A DNA stretch of 64,000 nt from Palsa-504 sp963808615. Lineage in GTDB: Bacteria > Actinomycetota > Actinomycetes > Streptosporangiales > Streptosporangiaceae. Position 1 is the first letter of the stretch, and every line of letters begins with the position of its first letter. This document shows positions 44,110 to 53,321 of the stretch, piece after piece. The position numbers and the translations under genes are program-made. The stretch lies in contig CAWEGV010000002.1 of assembly GCA_963808615.1 (NCBI GenBank), forward strand, positions 124,001 to 188,000, read 5' to 3'. The notes below the pieces were generated by a model, which saw only the letters and a program-made list of their open reading frames with translations, was not told where the DNA came from and did no database searches.

Positions 44110-44697
44110 ATGAGCAGGGTAATCGCCGGGTTTTCGATGTCACTGGACGGCTTCGTCGCTGATCCGGATGACGGGACCGACCAGGTCTTCAAGTGGTATT
44201 CGGCGGGCGGCATGGACGCCGAGGTCATAGTCGGCGACCAGGCGTTCGGGATGTCGCGTGAAGGCGCGAGTTCATAGAGGAAGCCGGCCGGGGCGCGGTG
44301 TGCTGGTGACCGCGCGGCGGACCTTCGACATCGCACACGCGTGGGGCGGCAGGCACCCGATGGACGTGCCGATGGTCGTAGTGACCCACCGGGTCCCCCA
44401 GGAATGGGTGAATAGCGTAGGATCGCCTTCACGTTCGTCACCGAAGGAGTCCAGAAGGCCATCGACGTGGCGCGGGAGATCGCAGGCGACAAGGACGTCG
44501 TGGTCGGTGCACCCAGTGTCACCCAGCAGTGCCTGGAACTGGGGCTCCTGGATGCGATTCACATCGACCTTGTGCCGGTGGTGCTGAAAAGCGGGATCCG
44601 GCTGTTCGATCATCTGACCAGGCCGGTCGAGCTCCTCGTCACCGAGGCTTCCGGGAGCCCGCACGTCACGCACATCACCTACCGGGTCATCAGGTAG
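44110..44697 (+). pseudogene. DHFR-type reductase 3, stop and internal loss
   Basis: An ATG after GGAGGTACATCAG begins VIAGFSMSLDGFVADPDDGT, the proper start of a RibD-C/DHFR-like protein, but stops at 44276. VLVTARRTFDIAHAWGGRHP and later DKDVVVGAPSVTQQCLELGL and HIDLVPVVLKSGIRLFDHL continue in other frames to 44697. About 30 residues near 44255 are missing. Activity is unlikely. Confidence 0.8.
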
Positions 44698-44816
44698 CTG
44701 TGAGGCATCCTGCTCAGCTATCGAGGATGATCCTAGGCGAACCCGGCTCCATCACCCCTGCCATCAACCGAAGCGGCCAGCCAGCAGGGCTGGCCGGCCG
44801 CTCTAGGAGGAACTCG

Positions 44817-45173
44817 ATGATCTGCCCGTTGCTGACCTACGCCGACATGCGAAAGGCCATGGCCGAGCTGGCCGAGGTATACGACCTGCAGATCGTCTGG
44901 TTTGGCGACAGCGTTGCCGAGATCCGATGGAACGGCGGAGTGGCCGTGGCGCAGAAGGATCAGCCAGAGGCCTTGCACGGCAGTCACGTCGGCGAGGGCT
45001 GGACCTACGTACGAGTCTCCGATCCCGATGCGCACTACTCGGCCACACTCAACCGTGGCGGTCACGTCCTTAACGAACCACACTCGACACCCGACGGCGC
45101 GCAGCGCGGGTACAGCGCCCGCGATCAAGAGGGCAACATCTGGACCTTCGGATACCACGAGTTCGGCAGCTAA
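44817..45173 (+). CDS. VOC family protein
   Basis: 118 residues after AGGAGG. A single glyoxalase-fold domain: TYVRVSDPDAHYSATLNRGGHV, EPHSTPDGAQRGYSARDQEGNIWTFG, with the latter block as in MerR-independent bleomycin-resistance-like proteins. The N-terminal half (LLTYADMRKAMAELAEVYDLQ) is slightly diverged but unbroken. It is one of few undamaged genes in the island. Confidence 0.8.
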   Translation: MICPLLTYADMRKAMAELAEVYDLQIVWFGDSVAEIRWNGGVAVAQKDQPEALHGSHVGEGWTYVRVSDPDAHYSATLNRGGHVLNEPHSTPDGAQRGYSARDQEGNIWTFGYHEFGS

Positions 45174-45254
45174 CCGTCCTTAGTGATCTTCGATTGCGAG
45201 CTTTGTGGTGCTGACCTGGGGTTTTAACATGCTGAAGCTTCTGCAGGGCGGCTC

Positions 45255-46992
45255 CGTTCGTGGCTACGGCGGTTACTTACGTCGAGGCTGAGCGGGATGG
45301 GCTTGCAGAGGAGCTCGAAGACGCGGCGCTGTTCGGGGATCAGCGTTGTCAGTTTTTGGAGGCGTCTCCGGCGAAGCTGACGGTATTTCTGGTGAGTGTG
45401 GCCAGTAGGCGACTAGTTCGTGATATCCGCGGACGGGCAGCTTATCCGGGGTGATTTTCGCGGTGTCTTTCGCGACCGCTGCGGCGGATCTGCGGGACGG
45501 GATGACCGGGTTTCGCGGGCGGGCTTGTTTTATCGGGAAGGTGAGCGGCGCCAGTGCCTGGCGCAGGTGCCAGGTGAGATAGGTGGAGAGCATGCAGATC
45601 AGCAGTGACCGCGGACCCGGTTTTCCAGGTAGTGGTAGATGGGACGCAGGTCGATGTCTTCGGCTTTCATCGACCAGAAGTCGCGTTCGAGATTACCGAG
45701 GTCTTTGTAGGCCTCGACGGTCTCGCCGGTGGCGAGCTTATCCGCTGCGGCGCTGGTGCGGATCACGTAGATCCCGTCCAGCGCCGCCTCTGCGTCGATC
45801 TTTTCCTGATCGCGCCGGAATTCCAGCTGGCCGTCTGCGATGCTGGTGATGAAGTGCTTGCCGACCTTCCGCTTATTGATGACCTTGCCGACCTTGACGC
45901 CGATCTTGTCGGAGTCTTTCAGCCGGCCCGCCTGCACCGACGCCCTGATTTTGTCCAGTTCTTTTTCGGTGGCCGCCAGCAGGGATTCGCGCTTGGCGGC
46001 GCGCTGCGCGGCCAGCGCGGGATTGCGGCAGCAGATCAGCCGCTCGCCGGGGTAGCGGGCATCGCTGATCTCGGCGAAGTTCTGGTCATCGAACAGCGAC
46101 ATCTGCAGCGGCCCGTCGTCGCGGGCCAGGGCCGCGATGGAGGGGGCGCGCAGGGCGGTGATCCAGCCGCGCCGGGCAGCGCCTGCAGCTGGCCGATCCG
46201 CACCTTGGTGACCGAACCGCGGTCGCCCACCAGGATGACCTCATCGAGCCCGAATTTGTCGCGCACGACCGGGATGATTTCCCCGAATGCCACCGAGTCG
46301 GAGGTATTGCCGGGAAAGACCCGGACCGCGACCGGGATCCCGGCCCGGCTGGTGACCATGCCGAACTCGATCTGCTCGCGGTTCTTCTTCCCGTCCCGGG
46401 AATGCCCGAACGCGCCCAGCGGGCAGCTGCGCCCTTCCAGCCACGCCGACGACAAATCGAACAATGCCAGGCCGCCGCGCTGAAGGTGGCGTGCTGCCAG
46501 TTTCTTTTCGATCGCGTCCTGGCGGGCTAGCAGCCAGTCCATCGCCGCATACACCTCATCAGTGCTCGCACTGGCGATGCCCAGGTCGATGCCCAGCGTG
46601 GTGTCGGCCCACCAGCGCGTCGTGGCCAGCTTGGAGGCCGGCGCGACCGCCCGGGCGATAATCAGCCCGTATGCCAGGTCCCGCTGCTCGCAATCGGGGC
46701 CCAGGAGCTTTTTCAGCCCCAGCCGTGATGCCATCACGTGCGCCGCGGCGACATGCCCGTGCGGCAATGACCGCTCGATTTCGAACATATCGCCCGCGTC
46801 CACCAGCACCGACCCGGCCAGCGACGCCTTCAGCGCCGCGATCGCGGTATCCGGCAGCGCCGACAAATTCGCCAGCGTTTCTTTCTTCACTTTCCCGCCG
46901 TCGCGGTACGAGCGGCGCAGCAAATGCGTCCGGTACGTTCGCGTCTGGCCGTTGCGGGCCCGGTAGGTCTTTGACGGGCTCTCGACGTACAT
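45255..46992 (-). mobile_element. IS1634-like transposase gene, several frameshifts
   Basis: Starts at MYVESPSKTYRARNGQTRTY (ATG 46992). DDE-type transposase segments follow: ALFDLSSAWLEGRSCPLGAF, IEFGMVTSRAGIPVAVRVFPGN and LVGDRGSVTK. After a frameshift near 46130 come YPGERLICCRNPALAAQRA and YHYLENRVRGHC; after another near 45597, YLTWHLRQALAPLTF; the end (VFELLCKPIPLSL) is in a third frame. Length fits a whole IS1634-group transposase that can no longer be made as one protein. Terminal repeats were not identified. Confidence 0.8.
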
Positions 46993-47633
46993 CCCTGCAT
47001 GCCGTGGGTCCTTCACACGTCCATTATCGCAGCTCAGGTCCATGATGTCTAGGATATTTCGTGGGTACATTGCGTAATATGCTGAGACCAGTTCCCGCAG
47101 GTTATCCTGGCCGGATTAACAGAGAGTCACGGCAAGATCGGTCTAACACAGGAGTAATCCCGCCACGACGTGCCGGTCTTCGTATTCAGTCGCGGTAAGT
47201 CCACCTGGCCGGAAAACCGGCCCGCGAAGGCCAGGCCAAGCTTCCCCGCATCACCTTCGACGGCCGCCGAGCACGGGCAGAAACATAGCTATTACCAAGG
47301 GAGAGCCGACCCACGCCGCTGGCGGGGCCAGGTATGTGCACGTAGCCTGCACCGCCTACCTGACGTGCATGCGCACCGGTGACCGGTCCGCGGAGGCGAT
47401 CGACGCCAGGCGGGTTCTCCCCGGCTAGATGCAGGTGATCGTGAGGCGCCAGGACCGACGGCACGGTGCCGGGATCACCGGCATAGTCCGGTATTAATCC
47501 GGCCCGGGGGGCAATGTGATCCCCGGGCCGTCGGCACGATGCACCTGCCGGGAAAGCCCACCCGGCCAAAGACGCTGCGGCACTATCCTGAGCGGGCCGG
47601 GGAGGCGGCACGCGAATAGACAAACTTCCCGTT
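46993..47633. other. Gap without a recognisable gene
   Basis: 640 bases between the IS1634-like transposase start and the broken DinB gene. The left part probably contains the IS end. A plus-strand stretch around 47330-47430 (YVHVACTAYLTCMRTGDRSAE) looks like a fragment of an unknown gene but is too short to name. I see no RNA gene. Confidence 0.5.
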
Positions 47634-48051
47634 GTGGATGTGCGCAGCTCACTCACGGCACAACGCGGACGACTGCTGAGCCTGCTCACCTCGCTGAGCG
47701 ATGCGCAGTGGACCTCAACTCATGGCACCGCGATGGTCGGTGAAGGACATCGCCCTGCACCTGCTCGATGTGGACCTCGGCTGGCTCGCCCGGGATCGGG
47801 ATCACGACCAAACCGGGATCATTACAGTTCCTTCTGATTATGAGGAGTTCGTCCGCGGGCTTGCTCAGCGTAATCAGCGGTGGGTCGACGGCACCCGGAT
47901 TCTGAGCCCGCGCCTGATGACCGACCTGCTCCGGTGGTCGGGTGAGCAGCTTGATGCCTACCTCGCCACCGTCGATCTCGCGGACTCGTGCTCGGTCTAC
48001 TGGGCTGGCCAGGTCCCGATGTGGTTCGACCTTGCCCGTGACGGAACCTGA
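47634..48051 (+). pseudogene. DinB / maleylpyruvate-isomerase-like protein, broken
   Basis: SSLTAQRGRLLSLLTSLSDA from the GTG at 47634 continues after a frameshift near 47705 as WSVKDIALHLLDVDLGWLAR, EEFVRGLAQRNQRWVDGTR and VYWAGQVPMWFDLARDG. It ends abruptly 12 bases before the ISL3-type element, which has removed or displaced the last third. Mycothiol-dependent isomerase-type N-terminal domain; inactive. Confidence 0.8.
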
Positions 48052-48062
48052 ATACTGGATCT

Positions 48063-49930
48063 GGATCTGGCCCATATTTCGTGATGATCTCGACCCCTCC
48101 GATAAGGCGGTTAGCACAGGAGGACGCCTGCGGAGCAGGGCGAATCCGGCGCGTCCGTACATCTGGCGTTTGAGCATCTGGAGCCGGTTAACGTTGCCTT
48201 CGACCGCTCCTGAGCTCCAGGGGAGGGTCAGCCCGTTGAGCACGGCGTCATAGTCGCGCTTGAGCCCGGTGGTGAAGGAGTGCAGGTCGGGCTGGTCATC
48301 GGCCTCGACGGCGGCGATCCAGGCAGCCAGCCGGTCGCCGTGCCGGCCGGTGAGGATCTTGGCGAACTCGGTGACGTGCCCGGCGAGGGCGTCCAGGTGC
48401 GGGCAGCGGTCCTGGATCTGCTTGAGCTTGAGTTTGTCGTCCTCGTGGAGGGAGTCCGGGTCGCGCAGCAGCCAGCTGGTGACGTCGCGGACCTTCGGCG
48501 GCACTGGGGTGGCCGGCGGGGCGGCGGCCAGGGCGCGGAACGGCTGCAGGTAGTCCCGGACGGTGCCGTAGCCGCCCCGGTATCCGCGGCCGCGGATCTC
48601 GGCGTGCAGCTGCCAGACGTTGGTGCAGCCCTGGTTCCACCGCTGGTGCAGGTAGGGCTTGTAGTCATCGAGGATGGACGGCCTGCGGTCGCGGGTCTTG
48701 GCCAGCAGCTCATCGGCACTGGTGGCGCGGTAGAACCGGCGCACGGTTTCCTTGGCCAGGTCGAGCTCCCGCATGATCGGCTTGATCCCTTTCCCTGGGC
48801 GCGCAGCGCCTGGACCTGCTCATAACGGTCCCGGGTGCGCCGGGCCAGGACGGATTGTTCTGTCCGCTCGGCGGCGGCTGCGGCAGCGGCCCTGGCCAGA
48901 TCGGATGCCGGATCACTGGCGGCAGCCGGGCCGGGCCCGGGCTCCGGCTCCGGTTCGGCCAGGCAGCCCCGGTGCCGGGCGACTGCCTTCTCCACGTGTT
49001 CGGCCAGGTTGTGCCACAGGTGCCAGCGATCGGCTACTTGCAGGGCATCCGGGGCACCGTTCCGGGCGCCCTCAGCGTAAGCCCCGGCCCGGTCCCGGCA
49101 GATCACCTCGGCGCCGGGATGGGCGCGCAGCCAGTCCGCCAGCGTGCCCGCTTCCCGGTCGGGCAGCAGGTCCACCGGCTTGCCGGTCTGGACGTCGATC
49201 AGCAGCGTGCCGTAGACGCGGCCCCTGCGGAACGCGAAATCATCCACGCCGAGGACGCGCACCGGCCCGGCCGGCGGGCCGGGTAGCGCCATCACCAGGC
49301 GCAGCAGGCTGGACCGGCCGGCCAGCATGCCCAGTAGGGCGGCCAGCCGGGCCCCGGCCCGCCCGGCAAGCACGGCGGCGACTGCGCCCAGCATCGCCGT
49401 CAGCGGCGGGGTGCGCCGCGCATACCGCGAGGTCAGGCCTTCGACCTGCTCCGCGAACGTGGTGACCGGGCAGTCCGGGTTGCCGCAGAACAACCGCCGC
49501 ACCGCCAGCCGGATCAGCACCCGTCGGCCGCCGATCGCGGCATCGGCCAGCCGCCGCCAGTACCGGCTGTGCACCCGGCCCGAGGACCAGCCGCACGCCG
49601 GGCATGTAACCTGCTCGGCCCGTGCGCGAGCCCAGATACACAGCCACGCGGCCGCCAGCTCGGTCTTCTCCACAACCACCCCGGCCAGGTGCGGCAGGAG
49701 AATCCCCAGCTCAAGGCCGGGCTGGCATGACAAACACCCATCGTCTTGCGACAATGACACGGCGGACTCCTGGTGACCGGATGGCTTCGACAACCGCCGG
49801 ACTACCAGGAGTCCCTTCACTTTTCACGGAGGCATGCCGGCCACACCGGTAAGGCTGGCTCATCCAGCCACGTAGGCGCCATCCGTCACAGACACGGGCC
49901 AGTTACCGTCACGAAATATGGGCCAGATCC
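48063..49930. mobile_element. ISL3-family insertion sequence, 1.87 kb
   Basis: The ends 48063-48084 and 49909-49930 are perfect 22-base inverted repeats (GGATCTGGCCCATATTTCGT, then GA). It contains one transposase gene on the minus strand. The left end adjoins a GGATCT duplication; I see no clear 8-base target duplication. It lies immediately after the broken DinB gene, which it probably interrupted. The intact ends suggest recent arrival, although the transposase carries frameshifts. Confidence 0.9.
48111..49760 (-). pseudogene. ISL3-family transposase, frameshifted
   Basis: From the GTG at 49760: zinc-finger head (CPACGWSSGRVHSRYWRRL, LFCGNPDCP), DDE core (VRVLGVDDFAFRRGRVYGTL, EVICRDRAGAYAEGAR, QVADRWHLWHNLAEHVEKAV), then a frameshift near 48785. 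The C-terminal part (GTVRDYLQPFRAL, LTLPWSSGAVEGNVNRLQML, YGRAGFALLRR) is in a second frame. The natural end VLLC-stop at 48111 needs one more 2-base correction. About 550 residues if repaired. Confidence 0.88.
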
Positions 49931-50122
49931 AGGATTCGGTTGCCGTTGACAAGTGGGCGATTGCGCGCGACTGTAATCGCGATCTACGGACACGTGAGCC
50001 TTTTCATCCTCCGATTTCGCGAGTCTGACCCGAGTTGGCTGTCAGTGCACGTCGGCTGATCCCGGTTGCAGCTGCGTTTTGTCAGTCCGCAAGCAGTCGC
50101 GTGGCTGTGTGACGATGTTCGG

Positions 50123-50767
50123 GTGAGCGACGAGGTTCTGGCTGATCAGGTTGATTACTACCGTTGCCGGGCGGGCGAGTACGACGTGACGGCGTACGGT
50201 GACGACGTTGCGGCGGCTCGTGCACTTATCGGGGGGCTGGTCGCGGAGATGCGGCCGGCCGGAAGCGTGCTGGAGATCGCGTGCGGGACTGGCTTGTGGA
50301 CCGAGGCGCTGGCGGGGTGGGCTGACGCGGTGACGGCTATTGATGCGGCGCCGGAGATGGTGGCGATCGCTCGTGACCGCGTGCGGCCGGCACGTGTCAG
50401 CTTCGAGGTTGCCGACGTGTTCTCCTGGAACCCGGGTACCCGGTTCGACGTGATCTTCTTCTCGGCGTGGCTCTCGCACGTGCCGACCAGCCGGTTCGGG
50501 CAGTTCTGGCAGCTGCTGGGGAGATGGCTGGCCGGGAACGGACGGGTGCTGTTCATCGACGAGCACGTCGATGAACGCGGGAAAGAGGCCTATGTCGCGG
50601 ATGAGGTCGTCGAGCGGCAGCTGGGTGATGGCAGCACGTTCCGCGTGATCAAGAACTTCGTGGACCCAGAGGAACTGGAGCTGCGACTGCGCCGGCTGGG
50701 CTGGGATTGCGCGATCCGCCGGGTCAGCAGCCGCTGGGTCTGTGGCGAGGCCCGTCTGGTGAGGTAA
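50123..50767 (+). CDS. Class I SAM-dependent methyltransferase
   Basis: 214 residues from the GTG at 50123. Motif I VLEIACGTGLWTEAL, motif II AIDAAPEMVAIARDR, then FDVIFFSAWLSHVP and LLGRWLAGNGRVLFIDEH are complete. Closest in layout to small-molecule or phosphatidylethanolamine-type methyltransferases. Intact, although flanked by insertion sequences on both sides, so it could be IS-carried cargo or a surviving resident gene. Confidence 0.88.
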   Translation: MSDEVLADQVDYYRCRAGEYDVTAYGDDVAAARALIGGLVAEMRPAGSVLEIACGTGLWTEALAGWADAVTAIDAAPEMVAIARDRVRPARVSFEVADVFSWNPGTRFDVIFFSAWLSHVPTSRFGQFWQLLGRWLAGNGRVLFIDEHVDERGKEAYVADEVVERQLGDGSTFRVIKNFVDPEELELRLRRLGWDCAIRRVSSRWVCGEARLVR

Positions 50768-50816
50768 TGCGGCTTGCTTGGGTCCCGGCCATCAGCACGG
50801 CGCTGGCGGGTGCGCC

Positions 50817-50838
50817 CTCGCGAACCCGGGTTCGCGAG
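50817..50838. terminator. Perfect 22-bp palindrome between methyltransferase and IS5-type gene
   Basis: CTCGCGAACCCGGGTTCGCG plus AG is its own reverse complement. It follows the methyltransferase stop by 49 bases and ends five bases from the convergent transposase stop. Suited to a bidirectional terminator, without a T-tract; a dimer-binding site is the alternative. Confidence 0.5.
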
Positions 50839-50843
50839 CCGGG

Positions 50844-51608
50844 TCATCCTGCGATTTCGCGGATCTGAAGGACGTGGACGGCCTTGGCCAGCTGCCCGGC
50901 CCGCCAGGGGCAGCGGCGGAGCTTCCGCAAGATCAGCCAGGATTTGAGCTGGGCATTGGCGCGTTCGCCGGGCGCGCGGAGCCGGGCATGCGCCCGGTTG
51001 GCGTCCTTCTGGAGGCAGGCTTATTCCGTCCCCGGTACGGCGTCCCGATGTCGTCCTCGCCGAGGTAGCCCTTATCGCCCAGCGTGATCAGGCCCGAGGC
51101 GGCCAGGGCCTGGATGATGCCCCAGATCCGGGCTGCGGTCAGGTCGTGCACCGCGCCGGGCAGCGGCCCGGAGACCCACACGATGTCGCCGCCGGGGCTG
51201 GCGATGGGTGCAGGTTCATCCCGTGCTTGCGGTGCTTGCCGGAGTAGAACGGCCGGTCGGCGGCGACCCGGCCGATGGGGATCAACGTGCCGTCGATCGC
51301 CAGGTAGGTATGCCCGGCATCGTTGGCGTCCCGGAGCGCTCGGCGCAGCTTCGGGGCCCGGGCGGCCAGCAAGGCTACGGTCTCGGTGACGTATCTCCAG
51401 GCGGTGGCAGTGCCGATGCCGAACCCGGCGGCCAGCTCGGCGAACGTCTCACCCTTACGCAGGTAAGCCAGGACCAGCAGGGCCTGCTGGCTGCAGTTGA
51501 GCTTGCGCCAGGGCGAGCCGGCCTGCCGGCGGTGGCGCGGCGGATGACCCCGGCGGTGTAATCGACGGTCTGGGGGGACAACGGAAGCGCGGCAGGGTAC
51601 AAAAGCAT
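50844..51608 (-). mobile_element. IS5-family transposase, frameshifted
   Basis: MLLYPAALPLSPQTVDYTAG (ATG 51608), then after a frameshift QQALLVLAYLRKGETFAELA and GIGTATAWRYVTETVALLAA (helix-turn-helix). DDE core AGHTYLAIDGTLIPIGRVAA and YSGKHRKHGMNL, a second shift near 51200, then TLGDKGYLGEDDIGTPYR and, after a third, ANAQLKSWLILRKLRRCPW and the end VLQIREIAG. About 250 residues if repaired. Inverted ends not identified. Confidence 0.8.
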
Positions 51609-51737
51609 CGAAGCCCCTCGGTGGCGGATGCGGACCTTGGTCGATCGCTTCATCTACCAGGGGTATGACCCAAGCCGACACGCCGTACTGATCAGGATGC
51701 ATGGCCTAAGGCTCCAAAATCAGGATGAAAAACGTTC

Positions 51738-51762
51738 GGTGGTTCGAATCCATCCCGGCGCA
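51738..51762 (+). pseudogene. 3' end of a tRNA (T-arm and acceptor strand only)
   Basis: GGTGG, TTCGAAT, CCATC form a complete T-arm, followed by CCGGCGC and A as acceptor 3' strand and discriminator. No matching 5' strand (GCGCCGG) lies 60-70 bases upstream, where the IS5-type element ends instead. It is either a truncated tRNA or an attachment-site-like 3' remnant, seven bases before tRNA-Arg. Confidence 0.6.
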
Positions 51763-51769
51763 CTCGAAA

Positions 51770-51842
51770 GGTCTCATAGCTCAGTGGACAGAGCACTGCC
51801 CTCCGAAGGCAGGTGTCGGCGGTTCGAGTCCGTCTGAGACCA
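51770..51842 (+). tRNA. tRNA-Arg (anticodon CCG)
   Basis: 73 bases with a full cloverleaf: acceptor GGTCTCA/TGAGACC, D-stem GCTC/GAGC, anticodon arm CTGCC-CTCCGAA-GGCAG, T-arm GGCGG-TTCGAGT-CCGTC, discriminator A. U33 is present and the anticodon CCG reads CGG arginine codons. CCA is not encoded. Confidence 0.95.
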
Positions 51843-51843
51843 C

Positions 51844-51915
51844 GGCGGTATGGCCGAATGGCATAGGCGCACGCCCGCAGAGCGTATTATCCGGGTTCGA
51901 TTCCCGGTGCCGTCT
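51844..51915 (+). tRNA. tRNA-Cys-like (anticodon GCA), unusual
   Basis: 72 bases starting one base after tRNA-Arg. Acceptor GGCGGTA/TGCCGTC with two G-U pairs, D-stem GCC/GGC, T-arm CCGGG-TTCGATT-CCCGG perfect, discriminator U as in tRNA-Cys. The anticodon loop CCGCAGA gives GCA but has C in place of the near-universal U33, and pair 27-43 is C-A. It could be a decayed or a specialised tRNA. Confidence 0.7.
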
Positions 51916-51980
51916 CCGGTGGCCTGGTGCTCACGCTGTGGTTTTCCGCAGACGAATAACCGTGCAGCGGCGGCGGCGGC

Positions 51981-52236
51981 GGGATCGCCGAGCGCGACAG
52001 GTCATGGCTGGGCGGCGGCGGGATGGCCGAGCGCGACAGGTCGTGGCTGGGCGGCGGCGGGATAACCGAGCGCGACAGGTCGTGGCTGGGCGGCGGCGGG
52101 ATCGCCGAGCGCGACAGGTCGTGGCTGGGCGGCGGCGGGATAACCGAGCGCGATGGATCGATGCGCGGCGGCGGCGGGATAACCGAGCGCGATGGATCGA
52201 TGCGCGGCGGCGGCGGGATCGCCGAGCCCGCGCGCG
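51981..52236. repeat. 39-bp minisatellite, six units plus a part
   Basis: Units begin at 51981, 52020, 52059, 52098, 52137 and 52176, with a partial at 52215. Consensus GGGATCGCCGAGCGCGACAG then a GGCGGCGGC tail; the fifth and sixth units share a variant right half (GATGGATCGATGCGC). As 39 is divisible by three, every frame is open and gives a 13-residue repeat such as ERDRSWLGGGGIA, but no start or neighbouring gene supports translation. There are no unique spacers. Confidence 0.9.
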
Positions 52237-52343
52237 TGGTGCGATCCGCACCGGACTCCATAGAACTATGCTGCGCTCTTACGCCCGTTCCGTCACGGCC
52301 GCGGCCGAGGAAATTTTCCGGCCCCCTCTGACCAGCCAGATTT

Positions 52344-52370
52344 TGCCGAACGGACCAGGGTTCCACCGGC
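52344..52370 (+). repeat. Copy 6 of dispersed motif
   Basis: TGCCGAACGGACCAGGGTTC and neighbours, after ATTT, 27 bases past the 3' end of the GntR gene. The 3' half is diverged. Confidence 0.65.
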
Positions 52371-52396
52371 AGGGACCCGGGCCGCCCGCCTCGGGG

Positions 52397-53212
52397 TCAG
52401 ATGTCTCCGGCCAGCTCGGATGTCCACACCACGACCCGGGTGCGGTCGCCGCGGAACAGGTCACGGGCGAACTCGAGCGGCTCACCGGTACGGGCGTAGG
52501 CGGTCCGCTCCACCAGCATCAGCGGCGCGCCCTCCGCCACCTCGAGCGCCTCGGCCTCGCGCACCCCGGCGGTCACCGGCTCCAGGCTCTCCCTGGCCCG
52601 GTGCGGCCGCAGCCCGTACCTGACCTCGAGCAGCTCGTACAGCGAGCCGTCGAGCCGGGACTCCAGCATGCCTGGGAACCGGTCGGCGGGGAACAGGGAG
52701 CGCTCCAGGACGAGCGGCCGTCCGTCGGCGAGCCGGATCCGCCGGATCTCGTAGGCCTGACCGCCATCGCCGATCTCCAGCGCGGCTCCCGCCGTGGGCC
52801 CGGCGGACACCAGGCGAGCGGACAGCACCCGGGCGCCGGCCACCATTCCGTGACGCCGCAGCTGCTCGGAGAATCCGGCCAGGGTGGTAAGGTCCTGCTC
52901 CACTTTGGGTGCGCCGACGAACGTCCCGCCGTGCCGCCCGGTGGTCCTGGTCACCAGGCCCCGCCGGGCCAGTTCGGCCAGCGCGTGCCGCAGCGTCATC
53001 CGGCTGACGCCGAACCACGCGGCCAGGTCGTGCTCGGTCGGCAGCCGGTCTCCGGGGACCAGCGCGCCCGCGGCGATCTGGTCGGCCAGCCAGTCCTCGA
53101 TCTGCCCGTGCACCGTGGTTCCCGGCCCGCGCACGATCTCCGGCGGCTGCCGGGCGCTGGTCCGTAGCGCGGGACGGACGCGGCGACGCCCGGGCCTCGG
53201 CTGCGGCGCCAT
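52397..53212 (-). CDS. GntR/HutC family transcriptional regulator
   Basis: 271 residues. Winged HTH at about 33-100 (LADQIAAGALVPGDRLPTEHDLAAWFGVSRMTLRHALAELARRG) and a UTRA ligand domain at about 115-260 (RIRLADGRPLVLERSLFPADRF, LMLVERTAYARTGEPLEFARD). Divergent from the phosphotransferase/dimethylglycine-dehydrogenase-like operon with GTCTAGAC palindromes between, so it most likely represses that operon and itself in response to a small catabolite. Confidence 0.93.
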   Translation of the reverse strand: MAPQPRPGRRRVRPALRTSARQPPEIVRGPGTTVHGQIEDWLADQIAAGALVPGDRLPTEHDLAAWFGVSRMTLRHALAELARRGLVTRTTGRHGGTFVGAPKVEQDLTTLAGFSEQLRRHGMVAGARVLSARLVSAGPTAGAALEIGDGGQAYEIRRIRLADGRPLVLERSLFPADRFPGMLESRLDGSLYELLEVRYGLRPHRARESLEPVTAGVREAEALEVAEGAPLMLVERTAYARTGEPLEFARDLFRGDRTRVVVWTSELAGDI

Positions 53213-53244
53213 GCTCGCAAATGTACGGCCGTAGCCCTTTAACT

Positions 53245-53307
53245 GTCTAGACTCTTTAGGCAGAGTGGCATTACCGTGACCTGTGAAGGCCCTCAGGGTC
53301 TAGACCC
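53245..53307. promoter_or_regulatory. Two GTCTAGAC operators for the GntR regulator
   Basis: GTCTAGAC at 53245-53252 and GGGTCTAGACCC at 53296-53307 are perfect palindromes in the 109-base gap between divergent genes. GTxTAxAC is the classic GntR/HutC site. The second is 14 bases before the apparent phosphotransferase start, placed for repression of it. Confidence 0.8.
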
Positions 53308-53321
53308 TAGAGAGGGAGGGG

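Noticed and set aside
47186..47689. Minus-strand 167-residue open frame beside the broken DinB gene
   Set aside because: Composition is shadow-like (Arg/Pro/Ala), there is no ribosome site or motif, and it overlaps the DinB start on the other strand.
50006..50030. Twenty-base likeness to the IS5-type transposase 3' end on the other side of the methyltransferase gene
   Set aside because: Similarity covers only about 20 bases (a QTREIGG-stop reading) and does not extend, so a second IS remnant framing the gene is not supported.
51981..52236. CRISPR array
   Set aside because: Units are contiguous 39-base tandem copies with no unique spacers, and no cas genes are present.
52023..52331. Glycine-rich repeat protein encoded by the minisatellite
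   Set aside because: All six frames are equally open because the unit length is a multiple of three; there is no ribosome site or partner, and the frames run into unrelated sequence.
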